Positions 1-13,400 of a stretch of 64,000 nt of DNA are shown here, in pieces (the first letter of the stretch is position 1; the number at the start of each line of letters is the position of its first letter). The DNA lies in the NCBI RefSeq assembly GCF_910592395.1, contig NC_088319.1, forward strand, positions 17,236,001 to 17,300,000. Direction: 5' to 3'. Source of the stretch: Lineus longissimus. Taxonomy: Eukaryota; Nemertea; Pilidiophora; Heteronemertea; Lineidae. Under the pieces are notes generated by a model. That model saw only the letters and a program-made list of their open reading frames with translations. It did no database searches and was not told where the DNA came from. The position numbers and the translations under genes were made by a program.

Positions 1-63
1 CACATCACCCAGATGAAATTTGACTTTAAACTTTACCCAAGTTGTGTTCTCTTATCATTGAAT

Positions 64-3000
64 CTAAGGATCAATGAACGAAATCATAATATAACGTGTG
101 CCAGCAGTTGTTCGCAAGCCTTCGTGGTAGTGGGTCAATCGGCCAGGGTGTGCCACCGTCCAGCCGAGACGTGATGACGTCACACTACAGTTGGAGCGAA
201 CAAATCGGCAACCACCTCCCTACAAGATAAGAGTGACAAAACTTTGATTGACGTTGAAGACGCTGATTTGGAAGGCACAAAATCAGGCCAAACCACATTG
301 ATGCTTCATCATTTGGTTCCCGATCAAGGAGGGAATGGCTGCAGGTTCCTGAACACAAAGCTTTGAAAAGAAGCAAGAAAGCCAAGGGATGGGTCAGCGA
401 AAAAACATATTTATCATGCAAAACATAACTCAAGGAAGGCCTGTTTCCACTGCAGGAGTTTACCGTAGAGATTTTGCCACTCTCAAAAGCTTTTGTGATC
501 AGTTACAATAACCAAACAAAACAATCCTATCGGACCCGCCATGGGTCCATTAAATTGACTGGCTTACCTCGTAGTCGACCCCTGGTTGATTTAGTGCGAT
601 ATTGATTGTGTAGGTGGACGAATCATGATGGGGGCGTAACCGGTCCTGCTCACCGGGGCGATAACGGACAACAAAGTTCATGTGTGCTGTTGGTGGCTGG
701 AAGAGAAGGTGGAATGATGTGACATAAAGAATAAGAGATATTGTGGTAAACACAGCAAATTAGATCCCCAGTATCTGGCATGGCTGCTGAGACTGATATG
801 CTCCACAGTACGACATCTATCAAACCAGATGTATAAGTGCCTTGCCTTCAACGAGCACATTCAATTCTGCCAAATTTGGCACGTAGCTTTCTGAGTGGCC
901 GGCAAGGCATAGTTTCTGTGCTGAGGATTCTACAAGGATCATCTGAAGCACACACAACTGTTGCTTTCAAAGGTATCCTTGAAGCACCCTAACAAAACAT
1001 GGGTGACTGCTGGCATGCCGCCATTCGACATATTTCTCACTTACATCATGGACATATCCAATGAATATCTTCTGCTGCATCGGCATGATGAACTGGTGTA
1101 AGAAGTGTAACCAGTGGCGCTCGTAGCCTATCTGATTCATGTGGATGTCCACCGTCGGTACATTCTCATAACCGCCCGCCAAACGATCGTCCTGAAAATA
1201 CCAATTTAGAATAAACAAAATCAATCTCTGACCTCTGACCTTGTTTAGAACTAGCATAGTCTGCTCTGAGACTGAAGAGAGAATGTTTCTTAGTCAAGAA
1301 AAACAATTAACGTTTTCATGAACTTGACAACTGCACGACTCCACAGACCTGACAAATCGGCAGCGTAGAACAGAATTTGTTTTTATAGCGGTGATTCACC
1401 AGCTTCTCGATGTGTTCTAAATCATGAGATAATGATGGATTTAAGTCATAACGCAAGAGTGTGCCAAGACCAACCCAGCCTACCTTATTTTTGCCACCAG
1501 ACCACTGGCCGAAATGTTCCATTTCTTCAATGAGATGTTTACAAAACGTCGCTGAGACCACGGGGAACCAGTAGACGTCAGGACATGGCTGGAATGAATC
1601 ACAGAGCTCATTAGATTTATCTCAATGGCAAAAGCACCCAACACCCAACCCTCTTGCCAAAAAACAAACCATTCTGAAACAATATACAAACAACATCTAC
1701 CAAAATCAGGCTTACCTGTTCTATTTCGGTGCGTGGATTGAGGGCCTGCGAGTAATTGTCATGAATATATTTCTCCACCCAGTCGTGGCGATTCTCAAAG
1801 ATCTGATAGAGGTCATTGTGTAGGTGATCGGTCCCGTACGTGTCGCAGTTGATCAGGTGACCGAAGTTCTTCAAATTGGTCACTATCATGAAAATGCCCT
1901 GAAACACGTGCACAGCTAAGTTGTTTATCCAGAATGAAATCTTGAAATGTACCTATATTAAAGGTATTGAGGAGGTAGAAAATACTGATATTTCAGTAGT
2001 CACTTAATTGTCTATGATAGACAAGTCCCCTGCCGTCAACTGGCCAACATCAACAAATTCATTGTTATTTATAACTCAGCAGGTTTACTAAGACGACCTT
2101 CTGAGTGAGAGCTGTATAAACTGCTGACATCTTTTATGGGAATACTCAACGACAATCAGATAATATCTGGGAGTTTGGACTCACCTTTCTTCTCAGGGTG
2201 AAAGTAAACTGTATGTCAGCATCCACATCCTCCCGGATGGTCGTGAATGCGCCAACCAAAGCTGGCAGCTTGCTAGCTTGGATCAGGTAGATGTTAGAAA
2301 TGTAAGGTACGTTCCAAAGACCCCTAGTAAAAGAGGAAGTTATGTGCGTTTAAATAGTTTCAGCTTTGGACATCTTTACCACAAAGGTTGTTACAACATT
2401 CCTCTCCATATTCGAAATGATGGTACATGTATAAAACAGCGGTCATCAGAAAGAGTTGCAAATATTCTGTATTCGTCTTGTATTTTGAAATGTTTTCATT
2501 GGAGAGGTGACACAGACCAAAAGGAGAAGAACCGTTCTATCCATTGCAGACCTGTTTCTAAACAGGTTTCTACCCTACTGGTACTTCAGTAAGAAAACGA
2601 GTGCTTTCAAATAAGATCTTTTCGATATCTACAACATATTTATCATAAAGTGAAAAGAAAAAGTAAATCTACATGCGTGAAAAAGCCATGCGAAAGCAAG
2701 GAAAAGGGGGCAGATACTCAGATGAAACTACTGTTATGTATGGAATATTGGATTGATGGTTTCCTAACCATGGCATTGAAAAGTTATTGACGAGCACTTT
2801 CTGATGTTACCATTGGTAAACCTACTGCCATGACCATCCACTGGAAAGCTCTCAATGAGCACATTCAGATGATAATGATCGCTTGTCAGGGTAAACTAAA
2901 CAACACATTTTCTTCTTCAAAATAGTCCGAAAAGTCATTGGTGGTACGAGAAGGCGAGACCATTGGTTGCCAAGGAAAGCCTACTTACTGTCTCTTTCCG

Positions 3001-6000
3001 GTGACAAGATCAAGATAGTCAGCTGACCTCGCATAATAACCACCCTGGGTTACACTCCCCCAGAAATTGGACCAATACTTGCCACGACGGCTCATTTGAG
3101 GGGCAATAAAAGTTCTGAAAATCGCAGGGTGAAAATCGAAATTAAAAGAGCAGAAGACAGCAGCAAATGGCAAGCAGTGGGGCGAGGAGCAACTGGGTGA
3201 GGAGAGGGCTTCGAAGGAACTCGTATCCCCTGATATAATATCGTAACAGAGGCAGTTATTACTCTCCCTATCGAAAATATTCCCATCAAACTTCATTTTG
3301 AATTTTTTTGTCCAACCAGCCAATTTTTGGTTTCACCATGACTTCCAACTGAATGCCCAATCACCACCCACTGACATCAACTATCACAACAGCACAAGCA
3401 ACAGTGTGACAACATCGTCATATCGACTTACAAACGTCTTCGCTGAACAAGGTCAATATACTCAGGTGACCTTAGATAGTAACCGTCGGGGGTCACTGCC
3501 CCCCAGAATGTCGCCCATAGTTTCCTATAGCGGTGAATATTAGGAGTCAAAATCGTCCTGAAAACAAATATAGTATAAGCACATGGAGACACACCCTGTT
3601 AGAGGGAGAAAGTTGGTGCAATTGACATCCACAGTCTTTTACCAACTCACTGGGAACATAAAAGTCACCTTTAGGAATTCTACTACAATCTTGGGTCAAG
3701 CCCAAGAAAAGACGTCCCATCCACATCTACAGTTTTAATCACTTGCTTTATATTTACGCTGCATTGTTATTCTCGCTTGTTAACTCAGTTATGCCAGGTG
3801 GATGATATCATACGGTACCAGCCGTGGCAGCAAAAGTGAGAAATCGCTCTCGTGATATCAGTTTGTTACAAACGAGTCTACCTTTGCAGACGTTACTGAA
3901 TCTTTATGCTATAACTCACCTATTTTGTTCGATGAGCAACTTGAGTGAATCTGGGTTTGTCATCTGCACCAGGGAATCCACAGAGAAGTAATACTTGCAG
4001 TTGTTGTGAATGCACCAATCACTGAAAGAACAAATGTGATATTTTATTCACAGTTCTTGGAAAGGTGTCGTCGATGACAAAATCAAGTGACTCCAATGGC
4101 ACAGTTTCTCAAGACATCAGTACCAGAAGCCGACTGCTGTTCGGAGTTTTCCATTCTCGCTTTGCATATACCAAGATTTCCCAAGGTTTGATAATCTGTT
4201 GACGAAACCTCTTCATGAGACCTGAAGCAGGTTCCACAGCTTAATCTACTCACATTCCGTTGTTCCTGCCCTCAGTTTCTAATTGGTTCTGGTCAGGCGT
4301 TACTGATTTAACTGAGTGGTATTCATCACTGTGTGTTTCTAGGAAAGCAGTCACATCCTTACTGTGGTGTTCAACCTAAAAAGAGAGACGATCAATTTCA
4401 GTGTTAAAGGCAGGTATGTACGTGTACACATCACAACACTGTCCAAATTTATATTCAGTAGGCCTACCTGTACAAAGATGAAACCAGCAGTCTGCCACGT
4501 CTGTATCTCACATTTATGCTTTAAGATGTTATCTGATTTTTATGGAGTTGTTATCACTTAAGATGTTTTGAGTCTCACCCTGTTAAAGACATAGAGATCT
4601 ATCTTCTGCTTAGGATAGTCCAGCTTGGCGATTCTTTGGAAGAACTCGTTGATGAATGGCGTTGGATGAGGGAGGATGATGCCCATGGTTACTGAGGGGT
4701 AGTCCTCGATGGCAAAGTCCTTCAGTGAGAACGTGTCCTCACTACATGAGATGCAGCCATGGGTTGGAGTCCAGTGGCCCGCTAGGTAGTTAGCGAGGCG
4801 GTTGAATTCATGCTGGAAATATGAAGTTCGACATTACTGAAACAGTTGTATCAATGCAATGAAATCTAATGTGATATTTCAAGACCGCTTAGATGAGCAG
4901 TTCTATCAGTTGAAAGTCTCAAGCAAGAACAACATAAGACGCATGCAGCATGTAACTTTTTATCTCAAGGGCTGATATCGTCAAAAACATTTTCATCACC
5001 TTGATCGGACCGTTGCCATGGATAACGGTAGGCGTCGTCCCCGTCCTCGTGTTGTACATGAATGCCTCGGTTCCCTTGAACTTGAGGTCGACTTCATCGA
5101 GAGCACCATTCAGATTCTGGAAGATCTCACCCTTGCTGTCCAACTTGATTGCATACTGCTCCTAACAACAACAATGAGCTGACAGCATTAATATAGTGTA
5201 AAACCCTTTATTTTCGCAGCCCTTAGCACTGGAGTTTTACTGATAATTACAAACTTTGGGCTTTGAGCAGACACTTTGTAAGTAGTATAACCTACTTATT
5301 GAGGAAACCTTTGGAAAAGTACTAGCCTTACCCAGCAGGTGGTTTGTTTACTTACTGAGACAATAATTGTAAATGACCAACAAGAGGCCCAAGGGCCTGG
5401 CACACAGCTAAAACTTTCTCCAAACCAGATATTGTGCCAGTAAAATGGACAAGATGGTGGCCAAACTCTGTGTGGAAAGTGGCCATCAGCTAAGCTACAA
5501 ATCATGCCAAGAATGCCTACCCTGAGGTTATCGTCAAGAAAGATGCGGGTGTAGAAGAGCTGATCATCATCCGCATCATCCAGAGGGGCACTGCTCACAA
5601 TCTCCCATAACTCGGGGGCATAACCAATAAAACCTGCAAACAAAGCATCGATAACAAGAACATTCCTTCAGACTATTCCAGTTGTATGTGATAAGTAAAA
5701 TAAGAAAAGAATGATGAAAATAAACTCACCCCCAGAGTTGAGATATCTCTTCTCGTTCAACTTCACCAATGGATAACGCTCCTGAAATGACATTTTTTAA
5801 AGACAGCCTTCAATTACTGATTAAGGAAAAATTATACATATTCTATGAAGTTTTCTCAAAATCATCGCCGACTTCCAGATTATTAGTGCTCACAATCACC
5901 ATCTGCACAAAACTCGATTTCAAATGTAAACATCACCAAATCAGGTAGTAAAGATGCCAGGCCTAATATGGCACAATCTTTGCCAACACAACATCATGTA

Positions 6001-8398
6001 AATCTTTACTCTGGGCTATATGAACAAGTCAATACCCCTCCATGCACCAAATGTGACTTTGTCCCACATAAGTGGGCTTGATCCCAATCCTAGGGCTACT
6101 TACAGCTAGAGATAGGTCCGGCCAGCAGAATCCTTCAGCAGAGAAGATGACACGAGATTCAGACTTTTTAAATTGTTTCAGGATTTCTTTATATTCAGCA
6201 GTTAACACCACATCGTAACTGAAGGGAGAAAAAAAAAGTATTGAAAATGCAATTAAAGGGAAAATACAGAAAAATGGAATTGAAAGTTTAATGGTATTCT
6301 GCAATGGCATCAGAAACCTCGACACTGCCCATGAGCCGTAAACTGTTCCAGCCATATTTTACATCCAACCAGCAGATTTTTTCTTTTATCAATTACCATC
6401 ATTCCAAGACAATGAATAGGAAGCAAACTAGGTCAGAGCAGAGTTCCTGTCTGAAAAAGACACTGCATGTTTAAAATGCCTCATGTCAGTGCTCACTGTG
6501 TACATGTACTAGTATGTTGAGATTAACCCTTTGGAAGAAAGTTCGAATTGTGACAAGTAGGCAGATATTTCAAGCATTTTGTAGTTGATGATCTCAGGCT
6601 GGCTGAGCTACTTCCTCGAGCCATGTAAGATCAGTCTGGGGCCAATTCTGATTTCTGCCAGATAGGAAACTGGTTCATCACAGACACAGGTTAAAACAGT
6701 CAACAACCACCTGTAGTAGAAAGATAATCCATAGCACGAACTTGTCTAAACAACACATAAATCAAATACCAAAAAATAAACGTCTCACCTATCTACAAAC
6801 ATAATGATTAAATCTTTTCGATCTTGATATTTTTCCATGGCCTCCTTCAGCAGTTTGACCTTCTGACCTCCACCGGGGTGCAGATCGATATCACCCCCGG
6901 TCCACTCCAAACCCATGCCAAGCACCTGGAAAACGAACCAAGCTTTATGAATATGAAAACATTGCAGTAAAGTATCTCTTTGCAAACACCTCTTAAGGAC
7001 ACCCTCTCCACTTGGACACAGCAAAGGACAGGCGGAGAGAAGAATGATGGAACAAGACGTTTCTCTCACCTCGACATCATAGCCGTATTTTTGTGCTGAT
7101 CTCATAAACCTCTTGAAACCATCTGACTCCTCTGTGGCTACGGTTATAACAAGTAAACCTAGAATATAAAACAATAAAAACAATGATTGTGACAGTGTCC
7201 AAATTCAGAAATATCACATTATTAGGAAACTGCTGTTGATTTATTTGCTCAAATAGAAACTTCTCTTATCAGAAAAGTAAGCAGTCTGTTGACAAAAAAG
7301 GCCCCATCAGTTGTTTCAGTTTGATTAAGACAAGAAGGCAGCAAAGGGTCCGAATGAATAGGACAGGATGTATGAAACTAACATGATCGCAAACAACTAA
7401 CTGCCTTCCTCTGATACACGCGGGTAGGCTTTATACTGAAACATCATTCCATGGATAGACATTACAGATACCTGATGTGGATGGAAAGTAGAACACTTGA
7501 CAAAGAAAAGGTCAGATTGAGTCTAGACAAGGCAGCTAAACTAAACAACTCGCAGGCCTACATAATGCTGCCAATGGTACATGTTGGCTAATTAAGACAA
7601 ACTGGACATGTATAATGCCCTCCTCGCACTCCTACTGAGAAGAAGAAAGTACATGTATAACTATAATGTTAATACCCTTTGCAGGTCCATCTGGGTGGAG
7701 GCCCGGGGTAGGCCTACAGAACAGGCACAGGCTGTCCAATTATCTGATCGAGTCAAGATATGAACGACTTCAAGTTAGGCCTGAAGTTGGTTTGATATAA
7801 AAGTTGGTCAGGGCCATATTTAAAACGGCTTGGTTGGTTGGTTGGTGGGGGGGGGGGGGGCCTATGCCCTTGAGGGGGGGGGGTTAAGAGGGCCATATCA
7901 TGTTTTTTAGAAACATCTGGGAGAGTTGCCCTTTGATACAATACGGTCCAGTTTGTATTTGCATACTAAGTAGGCCTCTTTGCCTAAAAAAACTCCTTCA
8001 ATATACTAGCACTAGGGCTACTCTCATTAAATTGCCCCTAATTTCAGAAACCCCAAGTTTCCCATAGGTTACTCCCCCCAAAAAGGACTCCACCCATGGA
8101 ACATGCTTAGTCACATTCATATGTGTGTAGATAGGCCCATTCTACACATTGTCATTGTACATGTTGTAGGCCTAGCCTAAAGCCCGCAAGGGCATGATTT
8201 TGACCCCTTTTCAAAAATGCGTCTGCTAAAATTGGGGTGAAAACAAGAAATCTCAAAAGTGAACCGCTTGCAAAAAAAGATGGGAATTGAAAGACCACGA
8301 TACTTGCCATCTTCCAAACTTCCAGCAGAACTTTCAGGGCAAAAGTAAGCGAATAACGCAGATATTAAAATAAGGGCCTGAGAAAGTCGCCCAGCCAT
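64..8398 (-). CDS. PLOD: Procollagen-lysine 5-dioxygenase (lysyl hydroxylase), 17 spliced exons
   Basis: ER-luminal Fe(II)/2-oxoglutarate enzyme that hydroxylates collagen lysines. Exons in transcript order: 8398-8308, 7158-7070, 6925-6789, 6218-6104, 5781-5730, 5633-5521, 5161-5000, 4812-4579, 4375-4254, 4021-3920, 3557-3432 or 3114-2989, 2323-2185, 1898-1716, 1588-1484, 1191-1045, 696-568, 219-64. They sum to 2202 nt, 733 aa, the length of vertebrate PLODs. Residues 1-25 form a signal peptide ([19 protein letters not shown]). The N-terminal glycosyltransferase-like domain includes FVDSYD; the accessory domain follows; the C-terminal dioxygenase domain carries the iron ligands H662 and D664 ([10 protein letters not shown]) and H714, with R724 for 2-oxoglutarate. 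H714 and R724 keep the family's 10-residue spacing. No KDEL is present, as usual for this family. Intron 1 has a GC-AG donor. ATG 8398 is used because the in-frame GTG six bases upstream is not a normal start. Which vertebrate paralogue it matches cannot be decided here; a single invertebrate PLOD is likely. Confidence 0.95.
2989..3114 (-). other. PLOD: PLOD alternative exon 11B (downstream copy)
   Basis: This 126-bp exon has acceptor TTCTGAAA on the plus strand (TTTCAG in sense) and donor GTAAGTAGG. It encodes a segment with [20 protein letters not shown], which keeps the family signature WSNFWG...YYARS. It is homologous to exon 11A, has the same length and the same phase, and ends KRQ, which joins to GLWNVPYIS of exon 12. 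Mutually exclusive use is the simplest reading. Inclusion of both copies would still keep the frame, adding 42 residues. Confidence 0.85.
3432..3557 (-). other. PLOD: PLOD alternative exon 11A (upstream copy)
   Basis: This 126-bp exon is bounded by an acceptor (TTTTCAG) and a GTAAGTCG donor. It completes the split AGG codon left by exon 10 and encodes 42 residues containing [20 protein letters not shown]. It covers the same protein segment as the exon at 2989-3114 (20 of 42 positions identical by my alignment). Both copies enter and leave in the same phase, so either one can join exon 10 to exon 12. The segment lies in the accessory domain (about residues 406-447), just after the YYFSVD motif of exon 10. 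This copy departs more from the usual family sequence than 11B. Confidence 0.85.
7847..7885. repeat. Paired poly-G runs in PLOD intron 1
   Basis: Two runs of about 14 and 11 G on the plus strand are separated by roughly a dozen bases, inside the first PLOD intron. They could form a G-quadruplex on the plus strand. They are also places where assembly length may be unreliable. Confidence 0.6.
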
Positions 8399-8539
8399 TT
8401 TCACGGTGTACAGTCAACTACGTGTGTACTTTGTATACACTTCCACATGGACATATTCATCGGGTTGGAGAAAATCCGGAACGGAATGTGGGTAACCGGA
8501 ACGCCGACAGGCGCTCGGTTTGTTTGCGCGGGAGTTTTG

Positions 8540-9545
8540 CAAATGATAGTTGACTGGTTGGATGAGGGGTCAGGTTGTGACTGTCCTCAAGAGTGCAGCG
8601 AGACAGAAGCTCTACCATAGGCAGAAGGGTCCTGATGTCTCAGCTAGATGATAGTTGACTGGTTGGATGAGGTTTAAGACAGAGAGGTAGCCTACCAGAG
8701 TTGTCTCCAAGGTCAGGTTGTGACTATCCTCAAGAGTGCAGCAAGACAGAAGCTCTACCAAAGGCAGAAGGGTCCTGATCTCTCAGCTAGATGATAGTTG
8801 ACTGGTTGAATGAGGTTTAAGACAGAGAGGTAGCCTACCAGAGTTGTCTCCAAGGTCAGGTTGTGACTATCCTCAAGAGTGCAGCGAGACAGAAGCTCTA
8901 CCATAGGCAGAAAGGTCCTGATCTCTCTGGTAGATGATAGTTGACTGGTTGCCTGAGGTTTAAGACAGAGAGGTAGCCTACCAGAGTTGTCTCCAAGGTC
9001 AGGTTGTGGCTATATCCTCTAGGGTGCACCGAGACAGAAGCTCTACCAAAGGTAGAAGGGTCCTGATCTCTCAGCTAGATGATAGTTGATTGGTTGGATG
9101 AGGTTTAAGACAGAGAGGTAGCCTACCAGAGTTGTCTCCAAGGTCAGGTTGTGACTATCCTCAAGAGTGCAGCGAGACAGAAGCTCTACCATAGGCAGAA
9201 AGGTCCTGATCTCTCTGGTAGATGATAGTTGACTGGTTGCCTGAGGTTTAAGACAGAGAGGTAGCCTACCAGAAGTGTCTCGAAGGTCAGGTTGTGGCTA
9301 TATCCTCTAGGGTGCACCGAGACAGAAGCTCTACCAAAGGTAGAAGGGTCCTGATCTCTCAGCTAGATGATAGTTGATTGGTTGGATGAGGTTTAAGACA
9401 GAGAGGTAGCCTACCAGAGTTGTCTCCAAGGTCAGGTTGTGGCTATATCCTCTAGGGTGCACCGAGACAGAAGCTCTACCAAAGGTAGAAGGGTCCTGAT
9501 CTCTCTGGTAGATGATAGTTGACTGGTTGGATGAGGTACACAATG
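8540..9545 (+). repeat. 144-bp minisatellite array upstream of PLOD
   Basis: The motif GATAGTTGACTGGTTG recurs at 8544, 8649, 8793, 8936, 9081, 9224, 9368 and 9514: a first partial unit of 105 bp, then units of 143-146 bp. Two variants occur. One has GACTATCCTCAAGAGTGCAG, the other GGCTATATCCTCTAGGGTGC. Their order is A A A B A B B, and the A-B pair starting at 8793 is repeated at 9081, so part of the array grew by dimer duplication. Open frames here are by-products of the repetition. The array starts only about 140 bp upstream of the PLOD start codon, so it lies in or near that promoter. Confidence 0.95.
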
Positions 9546-10480
9546 CGGAAAATGTAGGCCACTTGAGGTGTCTTCATGGCCAGGTCTGTCTTCAAGAATA
9601 CAGTGAGATTTAGATTCAATCAGAGTGGAGGGGCCTCACAATATTGTCTCAGTACAAAAGTTACCGTGCTCGGGTACCTATGCTACTTCAAGGAGGCAAG
9701 GGTGGTTTGGCCTGTCTTCAAGAGCACAGCGGGATGGAATCTCTACCGGTCTCCTTGTCTGTCGTTAAGACAGTCTGCTCCAGAAGACAGTCCTTTCTAC
9801 CCATCAGTCACAATGTGTTTTGAATACAGTCTTGTCCATCACTGTTTTGCCAGTGGCGACAGTCTGGACCAAGACGTCAGACGGTCTCCTACAGAAGACA
9901 ACTTGTCTATCGAGACATAAGTCTCAGTGTGATGCATTGCCTGTCCCAAGACATCATGCCCTGTCTGTCATGAAGACCGTCACCTTCAAAAGACAAACAT
10001 GCTTGAAGTACAACAACTACGTACTTCAAGGAGGGTATTTGAGTCTGTCTAAGTCCACAGCAGTGAGATAGAAGCTCTTCCAACCAGAGGTCCTCGGGTA
10101 CATATCAGGGTATTACAAGGAGTCTATGTCCTCAATCAAGAGATCAGTCTCAATCTGTTGTTGTTCTGGGTATCAAACCTTGTTTGTCCTGAAGACCGTC
10201 TCCTCCAGAAGACACATTGTTCTTCCGAGATGGAAGTTCCGGGCTGTCTTGAAGACAGTTTCTGGAGATTGTTCAACTTAGAGGCCAGTCCCCGTCCTGC
10301 AGACGATCTCCTTCAGGAAATGAATTGTCCTTTCGAGACATCAGTCATGGTCCCAGCCCGTCTTGAATTGGAAGGGGCGAAATGGGAATAGGGGCGAAAT
10401 GGGAATAGGGGCGTAATGGGAAAGGGACATGAAGACAGTCTCCTCCTGGGGTTGTGCTCTTTTAAGAGACAGTTGACCAT
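9546..10480 (+). repeat. Degenerate repeat field related to the minisatellite
   Basis: Diverged copies of a block such as GAAGACNGTCTCCTCCAGAA recur near 9768, 9883, 9974, 10191, 10302 and 10432, at roughly 110-bp spacing or multiples of it. A segment near 9718 (CTTCAAGAGCACAGCGGGAT) resembles the minisatellite segment CCTCAAGAGTGCAGCGAGAC, so this field may be an older relative of the neighbouring array. No protein is supported. Confidence 0.6.
10373..10423 (+). repeat. 17-bp unit repeated three times
   Basis: AGGGGCGAAATGGGAAT occurs twice perfectly, followed by a third copy with two changes. It is embedded in the degenerate repeat field. Confidence 0.9.
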
Positions 10481-13400
10481 GGGATTGCACACTGGTCCTC
10501 TGTACACATTGTAATAACAAACTCATTGAAGCCTTTTAATCCAGCTTATGTGCACTTCTGCAAAGGACATTTGTGTGAAGTGTTTGGAGGACCTGTGTGC
10601 AGAATGTCCTGTTCCACTGTAGACAAAGGAGTTTGTCCTTCGCTGAAGCAAACACTTTTCAAGACCAGTTTCATTCTATTTTACAGTTTCTTTATTTACA
10701 CATCAAAACAATTGACTCTTTATTCAACTAGCCAGTACTTGAATACTATCAAGTTGGTGAAACTAACAAGTCTCCAGGACAAACCTGCCAACAATCACCT
10801 CGGTCACAGCTGTCACACATCAACGATACCACGTGAAAATCTTGTCCTGAACTGTCGCGACTAAGATGAGATTCAATTCCATCACTGGTATCAAGTAAGG
10901 CAAAAGAGAGGTTAGCAGGCGCTTCCGCCTTCGTACATCACATTCTGTTAACAGTGAAGTTATCTCACTAAGCAGAACTTGATGATTTGACCACTTAGAG
11001 ATGTACAGTGTCCAACTTCACTTGCCTAGTTGTGAGCGAGACAACTCGACCACTCTAAAATACAGTGCGACTAGGAATATCCCCCAGTTTGCATTGGCAA
11101 TGAGAAAAGTACTTTTCAGTTCATATATTATGCAAACAATCAGAAACTGCTAGGGCAATTTACTACTTTTCTTCCTACGCTGGGAATGTGGAGAATATTC
11201 CAGCCAGGCTCTAAAGATATTTTGGACTGTGGACAGTTGACCGAGATATTTGAAGCACATTTGAACCTGAAGAAAGATATCTTTTTAACATGAACACAAG
11301 ACATGAGATAGAGCCGCAATTATCTTACAGTACTTTCCAGAACAACGTATTGATAGTCACTGTATTCCATGGAGTCAGTTAACAATTCATACCATAACAT
11401 CACTTAAATAGTTTTGAGCTCTTGCAACCAGGCCATCTAATAGTGTACAGTCACACTCAAATGCCCCTTGGTGTACTGTTCCACTCAAATGCCCCTTGAG
11501 CTAAATCTTGAATAGACGGTGTAATGTACAAACATCACAAGTTGTATACTTCACTTGGTTTTCATGTAAAAGAGCAACGAAACTAAGTATATCAACTAAT
11601 CAATGATTTTCGCTGGATTTTAAAACTGTAAGATTTTTCAAAGTTCCTCAAAACCCTGTGTTCTAAACATGAACAGTTCACCTTGACCCTTATCAATGGC
11701 CGACCTTGGCCTTCATTTCATTCGCCATGATTTCTAAGGCCATCAGTCAGACATGAATCTATGTACAGCATACATTTTACAGATCAATGAAATAATTATT
11801 TGAACACACACATTAATGTACAATTGAATGGTTGTGTAGAGGTCACTGGTTCTAATCTTGCACGGAATACATAGTATTCTTTAACTAAGCCTACATACAA
11901 TGCAAAAAGACTCTTTTGGGCCCAAATGAACTCGGACAGAAACGCCCTCTCGAGATAATGGAGGCAAAGATGATACGTTTCTCGATTTGTGAAAGTTTCC
12001 GACTTCACAAATCGACCAGAAGGCTATTGCCAGATACCTATACCAATTAGTTATCTGAAAGGTAAGTAGAAATAAGGTTGCTAACTGGTCAATTTCCCCT
12101 AGTCTATAGGGTGTTTTCAATTGAGTCGAAATATTTGTGCGAAAAAATCTGATGATAATTGAGAAATCTTAATTTTCCAGTTGATTGTTCATTTCATTGT
12201 CTGGCGAGAACAATGTCGGTGGGTAAACAGCTCACAAATTGGTCTGGCCTTGATAAGAAATGAAAGAAAATGTAACCTTTTCACCCTCATTTCCTTAAAT
12301 AGACTCTTCCAGGTAGTGCATTAGAAGAGTGCACTCGGGAAAGCAGGGGTGTTATTGTTAAGATATAGTAAAGGCAACAGAGGGAGGTGGCTCTCGCTCA
12401 GATCCTCCTTTTGAGTAGTTTGAGAAATCTGAATTCATCTGGGATTGCACGAGTCATTTTACATTATACATTTACAAACTAGCCTGGCTGTGGACTAGGT
12501 ATTCGTCACAAACATACATACTGATGTGATGGACTTATGTTTCACTTAACAACTAGAAAAATACAAAATACATATGGAATAATCAAAATAAACAAGGATT
12601 CATTTCATGTGTTTTCATAACAGGTTTTTGCTGTGCGCTGATACAGGTAACAGTTTGTGACCTTATAAGAAGTGTATGAAAGGTCATTATCATACATGGC
12701 ACTTTGACAAATTCATAAATGCTGGTTGTAAGAAGGTTCCTTGGCAAGAGATCTTCTGAGAGAGCATCACAGAAGGAGAAGAACATGGAATTATAGTCAC
12801 GGTGATTAATTCACAATTTGAGTAATGAATTGTAGTAATTTCAGTGTTATAATCAACACCACCTCGTAAATGGTTCTCATGAGAGTGGCAGTACTTCATC
12901 TAATCCCTGATTACTTCTGATGTAATATAACATTTACAACTCCACAGACAGTTGAGCACAGCTTGATGGAGACAAACTTTACTAATGACAATGTTATGGA
13001 GCAAATGAAGACAAATGACCACTAATTGTTTGTAAAAACATCCCTTCCTGATACACATCCCCCTATTTCTGTAAATGGGGCTTGGGCCCTTCTCCTTTAG
13101 TTTGCTATTGTACCCGTCTCCCTTCTCAATGAAATAGAAGGCTCACAAAAATAAAAGGGTAAAAGTATGGTTGACTAGAAACCAACATTGTCATGGTCTG
13201 AAAATGGCATGAAGGCTATCCATGGGTTAGTCATCCCAAGAATCAGATGAACATTTGAATGCAAAAAATGATCATATACAAGTGAAGAATAAATTAGGCA
13301 CAAATGGAACATCTTTTTCACGGCAGTGACGACGATCAATGTATCCTGATTTCAATGCCAGAGTTTGAAATTTAACCATCACATGCCTTCGAATGCTAAT

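Noticed and set aside
324-366. Plus-strand peptide [12 protein letters not shown] resembling the GGGCRF block of PLOD
   Set aside because: The true last exon with [12 protein letters not shown] is at 64-219 on the minus strand and fits phase and length. The plus-strand match lies in the adjacent intron, is short and soon hits a stop, so chance is likely.
8540-10480. CRISPR-like regular repeats
   Set aside because: Units of about 144 bp are contiguous tandem copies without unique spacers, in an animal genome. They are a minisatellite.
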